64,000 nucleotides of DNA, taken from the NCBI GenBank assembly GCA_900078775.1, contig LT549889.1:2170001-2234000 (forward strand). Direction: 5' to 3'. The DNA is from Mycolicibacterium aurum (GTDB lineage Bacteria; Actinomycetota; Actinomycetes; Mycobacteriales; Mycobacteriaceae). Shown piece after piece: positions 33,987-42,499 of this stretch. The stretch's first letter is position 1; every line of letters begins with the position of its first letter. A program made the position numbers and the translations under genes. Under the pieces are notes generated by a model. It was not told where the DNA came from and made no database searches. It worked only from the letters and a program-made list of their open reading frames with translations.

Positions 33987-34413
33987 GGCTGCCCGCGGCG
34001 AAGGCGTCCACCGCGATCCGGCGGTGCCGGAAGACCCATCGCCCGTTCTCGGGGATCAGGACGTCGCGGTATCGCCCCCAGTGGTCCGGCCCGATATCGG
34101 TGAAGACGGCGAAGTAGCTGCTCACCTCCACCCGGTCCGCGGCCACCGCGGCGAACCGGACGCTGGACACGTGGTGACGCACGAAGCTGGGTACGGCCCG
34201 CAACTGGTCGGGCGGCCCGGTCATCGCCGCCCGCAGACCCGCCTCGATGGCCGCGGGCCCCACCAGCGGTGCGTCAGCACCGGTGAATTCCAGGGTGCCG
34301 GCCGCGGCGAAGCAATCGGCCAGGCCGCCCAGGTCGAACCGGTCCGTCGCCGCGGTGTAGTCCGACAGCGTCTGGCGCACCGCCTCGCGCACGCCGATCT
34401 CCCATTGCTGCAT
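33973..34413 (-). CDS. SnoaL/NTF2-like protein
   Basis: 146 residues of the NTF2-like alpha+beta barrel: N-terminal helix (VREAVRQTLSDYTAATDRFD), then AAAGTLEFTGADAPLVGPAAIEAGL and HWGRYRDVLIPENGRWVFRHRR. The fold serves as ketosteroid isomerase, dehydratase or cyclase, or as a ring-hydroxylating dioxygenase beta subunit. No family-specific catalytic set is obvious. ATG 34413 follows AGAGGGG. Single leftward gene, divergent from the isochorismatase-like gene. Confidence 0.85.
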   Translation of the reverse strand: MQQWEIGVREAVRQTLSDYTAATDRFDLGGLADCFAAAGTLEFTGADAPLVGPAAIEAGLRAAMTGPPDQLRAVPSFVRHHVSSVRFAAVAADRVEVSSYFAVFTDIGPDHWGRYRDVLIPENGRWVFRHRRIAVDAFAAGSLMKT

Positions 34414-34447
34414 CTCAATCCCCTCTGGAAATGGTACTGCCGCACAC

Positions 34448-34463
34448 GATAACGTCTGTTCTC
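34448..34463. promoter_or_regulatory. Operator-like site abutting a start codon
   Basis: GATAACGTCTGTTCTC, one mismatch to GAGAA-N6-TTCTC, ends directly before ATG 34464. It covers the putative -10 TAACGT (34450-34455), so a bound repressor would block polymerase. Confidence 0.6.
34450..34455 (+). promoter_or_regulatory. Putative -10 element of a leaderless transcript
   Basis: TAACGT ends eight bases before ATG 34464, where no ribosome site is present. TAACGT also occurs at 35128-35133 in front of the amidohydrolase at 35189. Confidence 0.45.
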
Positions 34464-35090
34464 ATGACCCGTCCCGCGCTTCGCGACCTGATCACCCCGG
34501 CCACCACCGCCCTGGTCACCCAGGAATGCCAGGGCGGTGTCATCGGTCCGCAGGCCGGACTGCCGATGCTGGCCGAGGAGGCGGCACGGGAGGCCGTCCC
34601 GAACATCGGTAAACTACTGCAGGCGGCCCGGTCCGCCGGCGTCACCGTGGTGCACTGCCTGGTCCAGCGCAGGCCCGACGGCCGCGGATCCAATACCAAC
34701 GCGCGGCTTTTCGGCGCCGGGAAATCCTTCGAGGCCGACCTGACCCCCGGCAGCGCCGGGGCGTCCCTGCTGCCGGAACTCGGACCCGAAGAGTCCGATC
34801 TGGTCCTGACCCGCACCCACGGTGCCGGTCCGATGACGGGTACCGACCTGGACTCGGTGCTACGTAATATGGGAATACGAACCATTGTGGGAGTAGGCGT
34901 TTCGGTCAATGTGGCGATCACCAACCTGGTCATGGACGCGGTGAACCGGAGCTACCAGTTCGTCCTGCCGCGCGATGCGGTGAGCGGATTCCCGCGGGAG
35001 TACGCAGACTCGGTGATCGACAACACGCTCGGCCTGCTGGCCACGGTGACCACGACATCTGCGGTGGTTCAGGGGTGGTCCGAGGCCTGA
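34464..35090 (+). CDS. Isochorismatase-like protein lacking the catalytic triad
   Basis: 208 residues of the isochorismatase/nicotinamidase fold: TTALVTQECQGGV at the N-terminus, then TGTDLDSVLRNMGIRTIVGV and SVNVAITNLVMDAV. The usual triad is Asp-Lys-Cys. Here the Asp position reads Glu21, the Lys region is Arg117-Thr118 and the nucleophile position is Ala151. Classical cysteine hydrolase activity is therefore unlikely; it may be a binding protein or use other chemistry. Probably leaderless at ATG 34464, under an operator-like site. Confidence 0.85.
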   Translation: MTRPALRDLITPATTALVTQECQGGVIGPQAGLPMLAEEAAREAVPNIGKLLQAARSAGVTVVHCLVQRRPDGRGSNTNARLFGAGKSFEADLTPGSAGASLLPELGPEESDLVLTRTHGAGPMTGTDLDSVLRNMGIRTIVGVGVSVNVAITNLVMDAVNRSYQFVLPRDAVSGFPREYADSVIDNTLGLLATVTTTSAVVQGWSEA

Positions 35091-35125
35091 TTTCACACGG
35101 AATCTGGATGTTCACCGACGGGAGT

Positions 35126-35140
35126 GATAACGTCGTTCTC
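35126..35140. promoter_or_regulatory. Weak operator-like sequence with 5-base spacer
   Basis: GATAACGTCGTTCTC matches the neighbouring site at 34448 apart from one missing spacer base. It precedes the amidohydrolase at 35189 by about 50 bases. Confidence 0.35.
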
Positions 35141-35188
35141 AGTTACCGTAAATGGTGATATTCACTGTTTGGAGGAGGAATCAGCCTC

Positions 35189-36382
35189 ATGCCTGCCCGC
35201 TCACTTCCCTATCCCGTCTTCGACATGGACAACCACATGTACGAGACGAAGGAAGCCCTGCTCAAGTACCTGCCCAAAGAGCATCGGGGCAAGGTCGGCT
35301 ATGTCGAGGTGAACGGGCGACCCAAGCTGGTGGTCAAGGATCACATCAGCCACATGATCCCGAATCCGACGTTCGAGCGCGTCGCTCGGCCCGGCAGCGC
35401 CGAGGACTACTTCCTCGGCAACAACCCCGAGGGGCTGAACTTCCGCGAGTTCATCGGCGAGCCAATGGACATCATCCCCGCCTTCCAGTCCCCCGCTCCG
35501 CGGCTGGAGCTGATGGACGAGCTCGGGATCGATCAGTGCGTGATGTATCCGACGCTGGCCAGCCTGATCGAGGAACGCACCACCGACGACGTCGTACTGA
35601 CCCATGCGATCATCCACGCACTCAACGAGTGGATGCATGAGCACTGGACCTTCAACTACAAGGAACGCATCTTCGCCACCCCGGTCATCTGTCTGCCGCT
35701 CGTCGACGAGGCCATCAAGGAGTTCCACTGGGGTCTGGAACGCGGGATGAAGACCTTCCTGGTCCGTCCGGCGCCGGTACCCAGCCAGTTCGGTGGGTCA
35801 CGCTCGATGGGCCTGCCCGAGTTCGACCCGTTCTGGGCCGAGGTGGTCAAGGCCGGCATGCCGGTCACCATGCACGCCTCCGACAGCGGCTACCAGAAAC
35901 ATCTGATGGAATGGGAGGGCGGCGGCGAGTACCTGTCGTTCAAGACCAGCACCCTGCGCGAGGTGGTGATGGGCTTCCGCGCCATCGAGGACACGCTGGC
36001 CGCCATGATCTGCCACGGTGCGCTGTCCCGGTTCCCCGACCTCAAGATCCTCGTCGTGGAGAACGGCAGCGGCTGGGTCCCCAATCTGCTCCGGCTGCTG
36101 GAGAAGGCCTACAAGACGATGCCCAAGGAGTTCGACGAGCACCCGGTCGAGGTGTTCAAGCGCAACATCTACATCCACCCCTTCCTGGAAGACGACGTCA
36201 AGGGCATCGTCGACATCATGGGTGAGGATCATGTGCTGTTCGGCTCGGACTTCCCGCATCCGGAGGGCATCGGGGATCCGCTGAGCTTCGTGGACCGCCT
36301 CGACGGGCTGTCGGACACCGCCAAGGCGAAGATCATGGGCGGCAACGCGATCGAACAGCTGGGCCTGAAGGTCCCGGTGTGA
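35189..36382 (+). CDS. Amidohydrolase-2 family metal-dependent hydrolase/decarboxylase
   Basis: 397 residues. FDMDNHMYETKEALLKYLP has the N-terminal metal ligands, VTMHASDSGYQ the central His and LFGSDFPHPEGIGDP the C-terminal Asp. The closest paralogue in the window is at 4143-5336, similar over the full length. ATG 35189 has GGAGGAGG 11 bases upstream. A MaoC-type hydratase gene overlaps its stop (GTGA). The reaction may be hydrolysis or decarboxylation of a CoA ester or ring-cleavage intermediate; I cannot decide from sequence. Confidence 0.92.
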   Translation: MPARSLPYPVFDMDNHMYETKEALLKYLPKEHRGKVGYVEVNGRPKLVVKDHISHMIPNPTFERVARPGSAEDYFLGNNPEGLNFREFIGEPMDIIPAFQSPAPRLELMDELGIDQCVMYPTLASLIEERTTDDVVLTHAIIHALNEWMHEHWTFNYKERIFATPVICLPLVDEAIKEFHWGLERGMKTFLVRPAPVPSQFGGSRSMGLPEFDPFWAEVVKAGMPVTMHASDSGYQKHLMEWEGGGEYLSFKTSTLREVVMGFRAIEDTLAAMICHGALSRFPDLKILVVENGSGWVPNLLRLLEKAYKTMPKEFDEHPVEVFKRNIYIHPFLEDDVKGIVDIMGEDHVLFGSDFPHPEGIGDPLSFVDRLDGLSDTAKAKIMGGNAIEQLGLKVPV

Positions 36383-36852
36383 CCGGGGCCCGGACCGCGC
36401 CCGTCGAGTACCGCGGCATCGCCGAATTCGAGACCCGGCTCGGCGAGCACCTCGGCTACAGCGACTGGCGCCCGGTCACCCAGCACGAGATCGACCTGTT
36501 CGCCGAGGCGACCGGCGACCACCAGTGGATTCACGTCGACCCGGAGAAGGCGGCGCAGGGACCGTACGGCAGGACCATCGCGCACGGTTACCTGACGCTG
36601 TCGCTGGTGCCGATCCTGGTGCAGCAGATCTACCGGGTGACCGGACTGTCCATGCAGGTCAACTACGGGGTGGACAAGCTGCGGTTCCCGGCGCCGGTGC
36701 CCGTGGATTCCCGTATCCGGGCCGGCGCGGAGCTGATCAACATCGAGCGCAACGACCGCGGTTGCCGCGCGACGGTGCGGGTGACCGTCGAGGTCGAGGG
36801 GTCGGACCGGCCGGCGTGCGTGGTGGACACCATCGCCGCCATGGTCGAGTAG
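36379..36852 (+). CDS. MaoC-type (R)-specific enoyl-CoA hydratase
   Basis: 157 residues, one hotdog domain. ATGDHQWIHVDPEKA carries the hydratase pair Asp47 and His52, followed by GRTIAHGYLTLSL, the family's helix region. It should hydrate a trans-2-enoyl-CoA to the (R)-3-hydroxyacyl-CoA. GTG 36379 overlaps the amidohydrolase stop. Of the single-domain MaoC-type proteins here, this one and the ChsH1-like one at 53343 keep the catalytic residues. Its stop abuts the convergent secreted-protein gene. Confidence 0.93.
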   Translation: MTGARTAPVEYRGIAEFETRLGEHLGYSDWRPVTQHEIDLFAEATGDHQWIHVDPEKAAQGPYGRTIAHGYLTLSLVPILVQQIYRVTGLSMQVNYGVDKLRFPAPVPVDSRIRAGAELINIERNDRGCRATVRVTVEVEGSDRPACVVDTIAAMVE

Positions 36853-37335
36853 TCAGTCGACCGGGACCAGCTTCAGCGGCATCTCGATGTTGGTCACCTT
36901 GTTGACCCCGCACGCCCCGCTGGGCGCCACGGTGTTGTCCCAACCCCGCAGCAACGGCTTGTCGAACTCGTCGACGAAGAACTTGAACATCTGCTGACCG
37001 TCCACGAAGGTGCCGTCCGGGCAGGGCATCCAATTCGGCACCGTGCGGGCGACGTACCACATCGGCCTGGTGAAGCTGACCGGCGCGGACCAACCCTGGT
37101 CGCTGTGCATCTCGCCGGCGCAGTCGAGCACCGAGGTGCACGTGGTGGTGATGGTCCAGGTGCTGGTCACCGTCGCCTGATTCTGGCGGCGGTCGTTCGT
37201 CTTGGCGAAGTTGCCGTCGGATATCACCGTGAAGCGCCCGTTCAGCGCCGCCTCCGCCAGATCCGCCCGCGCGGGCGCAGGCACGGTCGCCGCGGCCAGC
37301 AGCGCCGCGACGGCCACCGAAGGTCGTGCCCGCAT
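36853..37335 (-). CDS. Small secreted four-cysteine protein behind mceF
   Basis: 160 residues with a signal peptide (MRARPSVAVAALLAAATVPA, probable cut after ARA). The mature part has four Cys (TTC, DCAG, MPCPDG, ACGV) and conserved Trp residues (TSTWTI, MWYV, RGWDN) and ends PLKLVPVD. The pattern resembles the secreted protein at 1964-2404, near yrbEA. ATG 37335 is four bases after the mceF stop with GGAAGGGAG upstream, so it belongs to the mce operon, at the place where other mce loci carry Mce-associated genes. Function unknown; possibly an extracellular partner of the Mce complex. Confidence 0.83.
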   Translation of the reverse strand: MRARPSVAVAALLAAATVPAPARADLAEAALNGRFTVISDGNFAKTNDRRQNQATVTSTWTITTTCTSVLDCAGEMHSDQGWSAPVSFTRPMWYVARTVPNWMPCPDGTFVDGQQMFKFFVDEFDKPLLRGWDNTVAPSGACGVNKVTNIEMPLKLVPVD

Positions 37336-37339
37336 CCCG

Positions 37340-38896
37340 TCAGCTCCCTTCCTGCAGCAGAAGATCCTGCCAATCCTTAGGTCCGGCACCGACTTTCAAG
37401 TCCGTCTGGGTATGCGACAAACCGTCGACACCGAGGAACCGCCCGGTCTGCGGATCATAGGTGGAGATCACCACCGGCGGTGCCGCGGCGTCTTCCGCGG
37501 GTGCCGAATTGGGTTGCGCGGGTGCCGTGCCGGGCTGTTCGGGGGCCGGCCTGGGCGGCTCGGGAACCGACCTCGGCTGCTCACCGGGCGGCAGTGGGGT
37601 CCCCTCGACCGGGGCGAAGAGCGGGGCCTGGCCCGGCACCCGGAAGTCCGGCGGTATGCCCTGCGCGATCAGATTCGGATCCAACGGATAGGGGCCCAGC
37701 GCGTGCTGGCGCATCGCCGTCGGGACGTACGGCTGGTCACTCTCACACAGTTCGACCGTCGGGGCGCGCTTGCCCGGACGCGCCATGCACGGCAGATTCC
37801 GCAAGCCACGCACCAGGATCGGGGAATCCTGCGGCAGCTTGCAGTACAGCCCGTCCGGGGTATCCACGGTGGTGGTGTCCACCGGTGACCGCCACTGATT
37901 GGGGGGCAGGAAGCCGACGGTGCACGGCGGTGGATCGTTCAGACCGACCCGGAAGTCACCCAGCGGCAGACCGGTCGCGTTGGCGGTGTGCGATATCGCG
38001 CCCAACCCGGCGAAGAACGAGGGCGTCAACACCAGGAGTTGCTCGAGCGACGGGTTGTAGGTGATGGCGACCTGGCCGAGACTGGTCATGTTCGCCAGCA
38101 GGATGGGCAGGGTCGGTTTGAGGTCGTCGAGCAGTCCGGACACCTCGTCCAGCGCCGGCGGTCCGTCACGGACGATGGTGCGGACCTGCTCGTCGTTGGC
38201 CACCAGCTGATCGGTGATGCCGACCATGCTGCGCGCCCAGGTCCGGGTGGCATCGGCTGACCCGGCCGCACCCTCCAGCAGCGGGGCGCTGTCGTCGATG
38301 AGGGTGCGGATCGCACCGGTGCTGCCCTCGGCCGCACCGGAGAGCTCGGACGCCGAATCCAGCAGCGAGCCAAGGTCGTAGCCCGCATCATCGAGGGCCG
38401 CGGCCGATTCGTCGAGCAGGGCGGTGAGCTTGTCCCGGGGGATGCTGTCCAGCAGGGTGCTGGCATTGTCCAGCAGCGGGGCCACGGGCTGCGGAATCCT
38501 GCTGTCTCGGACCGGGATCGCCGAGCCGTTCTCCAGGTACGGCGGCGAGGAGGTCCTGGGCAGCAGATCTACGTACTGCTCGCCCACCGCAGACAGGCTG
38601 TGCACCTCGGCGATGAGGTCGGCCGGTACCCGGGGCGTGCTGTCCAGCGACAAGGTGGCCTTCGCTCCGGTCGGTGTGAGGGCCACAGCGGTGACCGATC
38701 CGATCTGCACCCCCCGGTAGGTGACGTTCGCGAAGTCGTAGAGCCCGCCGCCGGCGGGAAGTTCCAGGGTCACCACGATGCGACCGACCCCGAGCAGCAC
38801 CGGAGCCCGTAGATATCCGTAGGCCATCGCGGTGATGCCTACGATCGAGGCGATGGTGAAGACGATCAACTGGATCCGGATCAGCCGGGGAAACAT
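37340..38896 (-). CDS. mceF: MceF, Mce-family lipid-transport subunit
   Basis: 518 residues. N-terminal membrane helix (residues 8-28), then the MCE domain (VTLELPAGGGLYDFANVTYRGVQIG) and a helical needle region. The C-terminal tail from about residue 430 is Pro/Glu/Ala-rich (PPGEQPRSVPEPPRPAPEQP), as in several mycobacterial MceF proteins. ATG 38896 overlaps the mceE stop (TGATG). Mce proteins form a hexameric tunnel bringing lipids across the periplasm to the YrbE permease. Confidence 0.94.
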   Translation of the reverse strand: MFPRLIRIQLIVFTIASIVGITAMAYGYLRAPVLLGVGRIVVTLELPAGGGLYDFANVTYRGVQIGSVTAVALTPTGAKATLSLDSTPRVPADLIAEVHSLSAVGEQYVDLLPRTSSPPYLENGSAIPVRDSRIPQPVAPLLDNASTLLDSIPRDKLTALLDESAAALDDAGYDLGSLLDSASELSGAAEGSTGAIRTLIDDSAPLLEGAAGSADATRTWARSMVGITDQLVANDEQVRTIVRDGPPALDEVSGLLDDLKPTLPILLANMTSLGQVAITYNPSLEQLLVLTPSFFAGLGAISHTANATGLPLGDFRVGLNDPPPCTVGFLPPNQWRSPVDTTTVDTPDGLYCKLPQDSPILVRGLRNLPCMARPGKRAPTVELCESDQPYVPTAMRQHALGPYPLDPNLIAQGIPPDFRVPGQAPLFAPVEGTPLPPGEQPRSVPEPPRPAPEQPGTAPAQPNSAPAEDAAAPPVVISTYDPQTGRFLGVDGLSHTQTDLKVGAGPKDWQDLLLQEGS

Positions 38897-40074
38897 CAGC
38901 CGCCACCTCCGGGCGCCGGGGGTGGCGTCAGCTTCAGAGAGTCCTCGTAGGTGGCCGGCGGCGGAGAGATCGGCGCCCCGAGCGGATTGCGGGTGTAGTA
39001 CGCGTCGTACCCGAGATCGCCCGGTGCGGGCACGAGCTGGGCGTGTTGATCCTCGAACCGCGTCCCGGCCAGCAGAGTCCGTTTCAGCCGCGCGGTGGTG
39101 AAGTCGAGGATGATGAACAGGTTCATGTAGTCACCGCGGATGCCGCGGTCGATGACCGTCTGTCCGAACGGCGCGGTGGGCAGGTAACCCAGCACCCGGG
39201 CAATGTCCGGCCCCACATCGGCCAATGCCTTGATCGTCGGCGCCAGGTTGTCCAGATTCCTCACCAGGTCCGCGCCGGCGTCCTCGACCAGACCGCCGGC
39301 CGTGGACCCCAGGGTTCCCAGTTTCTGCAGGGCTTCGGTGAACCGGGGCCGTTGGCGGTTCAGGACGTCCAGCGCCGCCGGCAGCTCCCGCAGCGCCGCC
39401 GACAGCACATCACGCTGGGCCAGCAGGCGCGCCGACAGCCGGTCGAGTGCCCGCATCGACTCCAGCACGTCTTCGCGCTGGGTGTCGAAGAGCCCCACCA
39501 GTTCGTCCATCCGGGTCAGGACGTCCCGGACCGCCGGCTCACGCCCGTTGAGGGCGGTGTTGAAGCTGCGCACGATATCCCCCACCTGCCCCAGTCCCCC
39601 GGCGTTGACCAACACCGACAACGAACTGAGGGTCTGCTCGGTGGAGGGGTAGGACGAGGATGACGAGAGCGGGAGTGTCGCGCCGGGTTCCAGGCGGCCC
39701 TCCGGTCGGGCACCCACCGGCGGGTCCAAGGCCACGTGCATCGATCCCAGCAGGCTGGTCTGACCGACCGTGGCCACCGCGTTCGCGGGGATGACGACGT
39801 CCGGCCGCACCGACACCTGCACATCGACGTGCCAGTCGTCGAACGCCATATCGCCGACCGCACCGACCACGACGTTGTCGATCATCACCGGTGAATTCGA
39901 CTCCAGCGTGCCGACATTGGCGAACTCGAGGTGATACGTCACGGCCTGCGCCCCGGTGCCGACGGTGCCGGGCAGGGGCAGGGAGTTCACCCCGCGGAAG
40001 CCGCAGCCGACCGAGGTTGCCAGGACACAGCACCCCAGTGCGATCGCCTGTCTGGTTCTGCGCGCGACGCTCAC
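38896..40074 (-). CDS. mceE: MceE, LprK-type Mce lipoprotein
   Basis: 392 residues. A signal peptide ends at the lipid-modified Cys24 (TSVGC), followed by GFRGVNSLPLPGTVG, which closely matches the M. tuberculosis LprK N-terminus. The MCE domain (YHLEFANVGTLESNSPVMID) and the helical region follow. It is the only lipoprotein of the six, which fixes this operon's gene order as A to F. GTG or ATG at 40074 overlaps mceD. Confidence 0.95.
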   Translation of the reverse strand: MSVARRTRQAIALGCCVLATSVGCGFRGVNSLPLPGTVGTGAQAVTYHLEFANVGTLESNSPVMIDNVVVGAVGDMAFDDWHVDVQVSVRPDVVIPANAVATVGQTSLLGSMHVALDPPVGARPEGRLEPGATLPLSSSSSYPSTEQTLSSLSVLVNAGGLGQVGDIVRSFNTALNGREPAVRDVLTRMDELVGLFDTQREDVLESMRALDRLSARLLAQRDVLSAALRELPAALDVLNRQRPRFTEALQKLGTLGSTAGGLVEDAGADLVRNLDNLAPTIKALADVGPDIARVLGYLPTAPFGQTVIDRGIRGDYMNLFIILDFTTARLKRTLLAGTRFEDQHAQLVPAPGDLGYDAYYTRNPLGAPISPPPATYEDSLKLTPPPAPGGGG

Positions 40075-41420
40075 GGTGTGGCCTCCCCTTCCGGCAGCAT
40101 CAACCCGGGCAGATCCTTGGGCTGATGCGGAGTCGGCGGCTGCGACGGCACGACGTACCCGGGTGGTGGCGGCTGATCATGGTTGGCGCCGGTGTACGCC
40201 GAGACCGCCGGCGGCGTCTCCGGCGGTCCCGGGGGCGGCCCACTACCACCCGGTGCGAGGGCCGGATCGGTGTACACGAAGTTCTCCGGCGGCGGCACCG
40301 CCGCCAGGAACGGATTCACACCGAACGGCAGGTAATTGAAGTTCATCGTATTCAGGGCCGGGCCCAGGTACTGCGCACACAGTTTGGCCGACTCCGCCGA
40401 GGTGACATTCTCCACTGCGCCGATGGCTCCGCAGATGAACTGCAACGGATTCGAGAAGTTGGTCAGGGCGAAGGTGCCGACGATCCCGCCGTCGCGCGGG
40501 TCGAAGAAGTTCAGCGTGTTGGCGATGCCGGTGGGTGCGACGTGCAGTAACTGCTCCAGGTCCCGCCGTTGATTCACCAGCACCTGGGTGACGTTGGTGA
40601 GGCGCTGCACCTGTTCGGTCGTCTGGGCGCGACTGCCTCGGACGAACCGTTGCACATCGTCGACGATGTCGGCGACATTCGTCAGCGCGGCATCCAGATC
40701 CGAGCGGCTGCCGTCCAGCACGCTGGTCAGCGTCGCGAACCGATCCTGGAACTGCACGATCTGGGCGTTGCTCTCCCGCAGCGCGGCGATGAAGGTGGCC
40801 AGGTTCTCGATGATGTCCACCAGGTCGCCACGGCCATCGGCCAGCATGCGCCCCGTCCCGGACAACTGGCGCAAGGCTTCTCGGAACTTCGCTCCGTTGC
40901 CGCCGCCCATGGCATCGGCCGCACCCTCGACGAACCGGGCCATGGAGGTGTCCGCGCCTTCCCCGGCGCCCGCACTCAATTCGGTGGCCAGTCTGTTGAG
41001 TTGTTCCTTGACCTCGTCCCATTCGACCGGGATGGCGGTCCGTTCGCGTGGAATGACCGCGCCGTCGGGCAGGGTCGGGCCGGTGCCCTCGTAGGCCGGT
41101 GTCAGCTGGACGTACCGTGCCGAGATCAGGTTCTGCGCCACGATCACGGCCGTGGCGTCCGCCGGGACCGGCACGTCGCGGGCGACCGTGAGCACGAGCT
41201 TGGCCTGTTCCCCGTCCGGTTCTATGGACTCGATCAGGCCCACCTTCACGCCGGCGACCCGCACCTCGTCCCCCGGATAGATCCCGGTGGCCTTGTCGAA
41301 GTACGCCGTCAGTGTCTGGGGCGTGAAGTACGCGCCGTGGACCACCACAACCACGCCGGCGGCCAACAGTGCCACCAACGCGACCGCGACGGTGCGGTAC
41401 AGCCCGGTCCTGCCCGTCAC
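40071..41420 (-). CDS. mceD: MceD, Mce-family lipid-transport subunit
   Basis: 449 residues. Membrane helix at about residues 9-29, MCE domain with LTAYFDKATGIYPGDEVRVAG and AQNLISARYVQLTP, a long helical region and a Pro-rich tail (GGSGPPPGPPETPPAV). GTG 41420 overlaps the mceC stop by four bases. Part of the Mce hexamer. Confidence 0.94.
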   Translation of the reverse strand: MTGRTGLYRTVAVALVALLAAGVVVVVHGAYFTPQTLTAYFDKATGIYPGDEVRVAGVKVGLIESIEPDGEQAKLVLTVARDVPVPADATAVIVAQNLISARYVQLTPAYEGTGPTLPDGAVIPRERTAIPVEWDEVKEQLNRLATELSAGAGEGADTSMARFVEGAADAMGGGNGAKFREALRQLSGTGRMLADGRGDLVDIIENLATFIAALRESNAQIVQFQDRFATLTSVLDGSRSDLDAALTNVADIVDDVQRFVRGSRAQTTEQVQRLTNVTQVLVNQRRDLEQLLHVAPTGIANTLNFFDPRDGGIVGTFALTNFSNPLQFICGAIGAVENVTSAESAKLCAQYLGPALNTMNFNYLPFGVNPFLAAVPPPENFVYTDPALAPGGSGPPPGPPETPPAVSAYTGANHDQPPPPGYVVPSQPPTPHQPKDLPGLMLPEGEATP

Positions 41421-42499
41421 CGTGGCACCTCCGGGATGCCGTTGTAGGGCAACGGGAGTTCGGCCCGGGGGCCGGCATTGTCCGGTGGCTGGCCGGCGTT
41501 GACACCGCGCCGGAAGCCGAACATGTAGTCCAGGAACGGTTGACTCAGCGGACCGGGGATGAGATTCGGGACGTAGGCGGTGTAATACGGCCCGTTGGCG
41601 ACGATCTCGCTGAGCGTGGTCAGGTACTTGGTGAGCCCGGGCAAACCCTTCGACAGGTTGTCCCGGTTGCGCTCCAGCACGGCGGTCACGGAGTTCAGTT
41701 GTTCCAGCATCGGGGCCAGATCCTGCTCGTTGTCCGTGATCAGGGCGGAGATCTCCCGGGACAGCGCCGACGTCGACTGCAGCAGGTTGACGATGGCCTG
41801 ACGCCTCGGGACCAGCACGCCGAGCAGCTCGTTGGCGTCCAGGATCAGTTGATTGACCTGCTGACTGTGGTCGGAGAGGATCCCGGTGACCTTGCCAGCG
41901 CTGGCCAGCAGGTCGGCCACCTCGCCGTTGCGGCTGTTCAGCGAGCGGGACAACCGGGTCAGGCCGTCGAAGGTCGGACCGAGTTGGGGGGCGACCTGAT
42001 CCACGGTTTCGGTCAGCACGTCCAAGGATTGGTTCAGGGCAGCGAAATCGGTGCCTGCAGTATTGGTGGTGAGATCACTGACGGCCTCGGTGAGTGAGTA
42101 CGGCGAGGCCGTCCTGGACACCGGGATCACCGATCTGGCCGCCAGGACGTCTTCGCCGGCCGACTCCAGCACCAGCATCCGTTCTCCCAGCAGCGTTCCG
42201 GTCCGGATCTGCGCGGTGGTCTCGGACCCGAGTACCACCTTGCGGTCCACGGTGAAGTCGACGACCGCTTTGCCCCTCTCCAACGACACATCGGTGACGG
42301 AGCCGACCTTCACGCCGGACACCTTCACCTCGTTGCCGACCGTAAGTCCGCCCGCCTCGACGAACAGCGCCTGGTAGCGGATGGCGGTGGCCCACGCGAT
42401 GAGCCGTTCGGGTTGCAACCCGACGGCGATCACCAGCACGACGAGTACGACGCCGAGGATGCCGGCCCGGATCAGGTGCGCTCCGCGATATTTGATCAT
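41417..42499 (-). CDS. mceC: MceC, Mce-family lipid-transport subunit
   Basis: 360 residues from ATG 42499, which overlaps the mceB stop (ATGA). Membrane helix at residues 10-30, MCE domain (LFVEAGGLTVGNEVKVSGVK, then GTLLGERMLVLE) and helical region. Ends in ELPLPYNGIPEVPR. Fourth in position from the end of the operon; subunit letter assigned by order. Confidence 0.93.
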   Translation of the reverse strand: MIKYRGAHLIRAGILGVVLVVLVIAVGLQPERLIAWATAIRYQALFVEAGGLTVGNEVKVSGVKVGSVTDVSLERGKAVVDFTVDRKVVLGSETTAQIRTGTLLGERMLVLESAGEDVLAARSVIPVSRTASPYSLTEAVSDLTTNTAGTDFAALNQSLDVLTETVDQVAPQLGPTFDGLTRLSRSLNSRNGEVADLLASAGKVTGILSDHSQQVNQLILDANELLGVLVPRRQAIVNLLQSTSALSREISALITDNEQDLAPMLEQLNSVTAVLERNRDNLSKGLPGLTKYLTTLSEIVANGPYYTAYVPNLIPGPLSQPFLDYMFGFRRGVNAGQPPDNAGPRAELPLPYNGIPEVPR

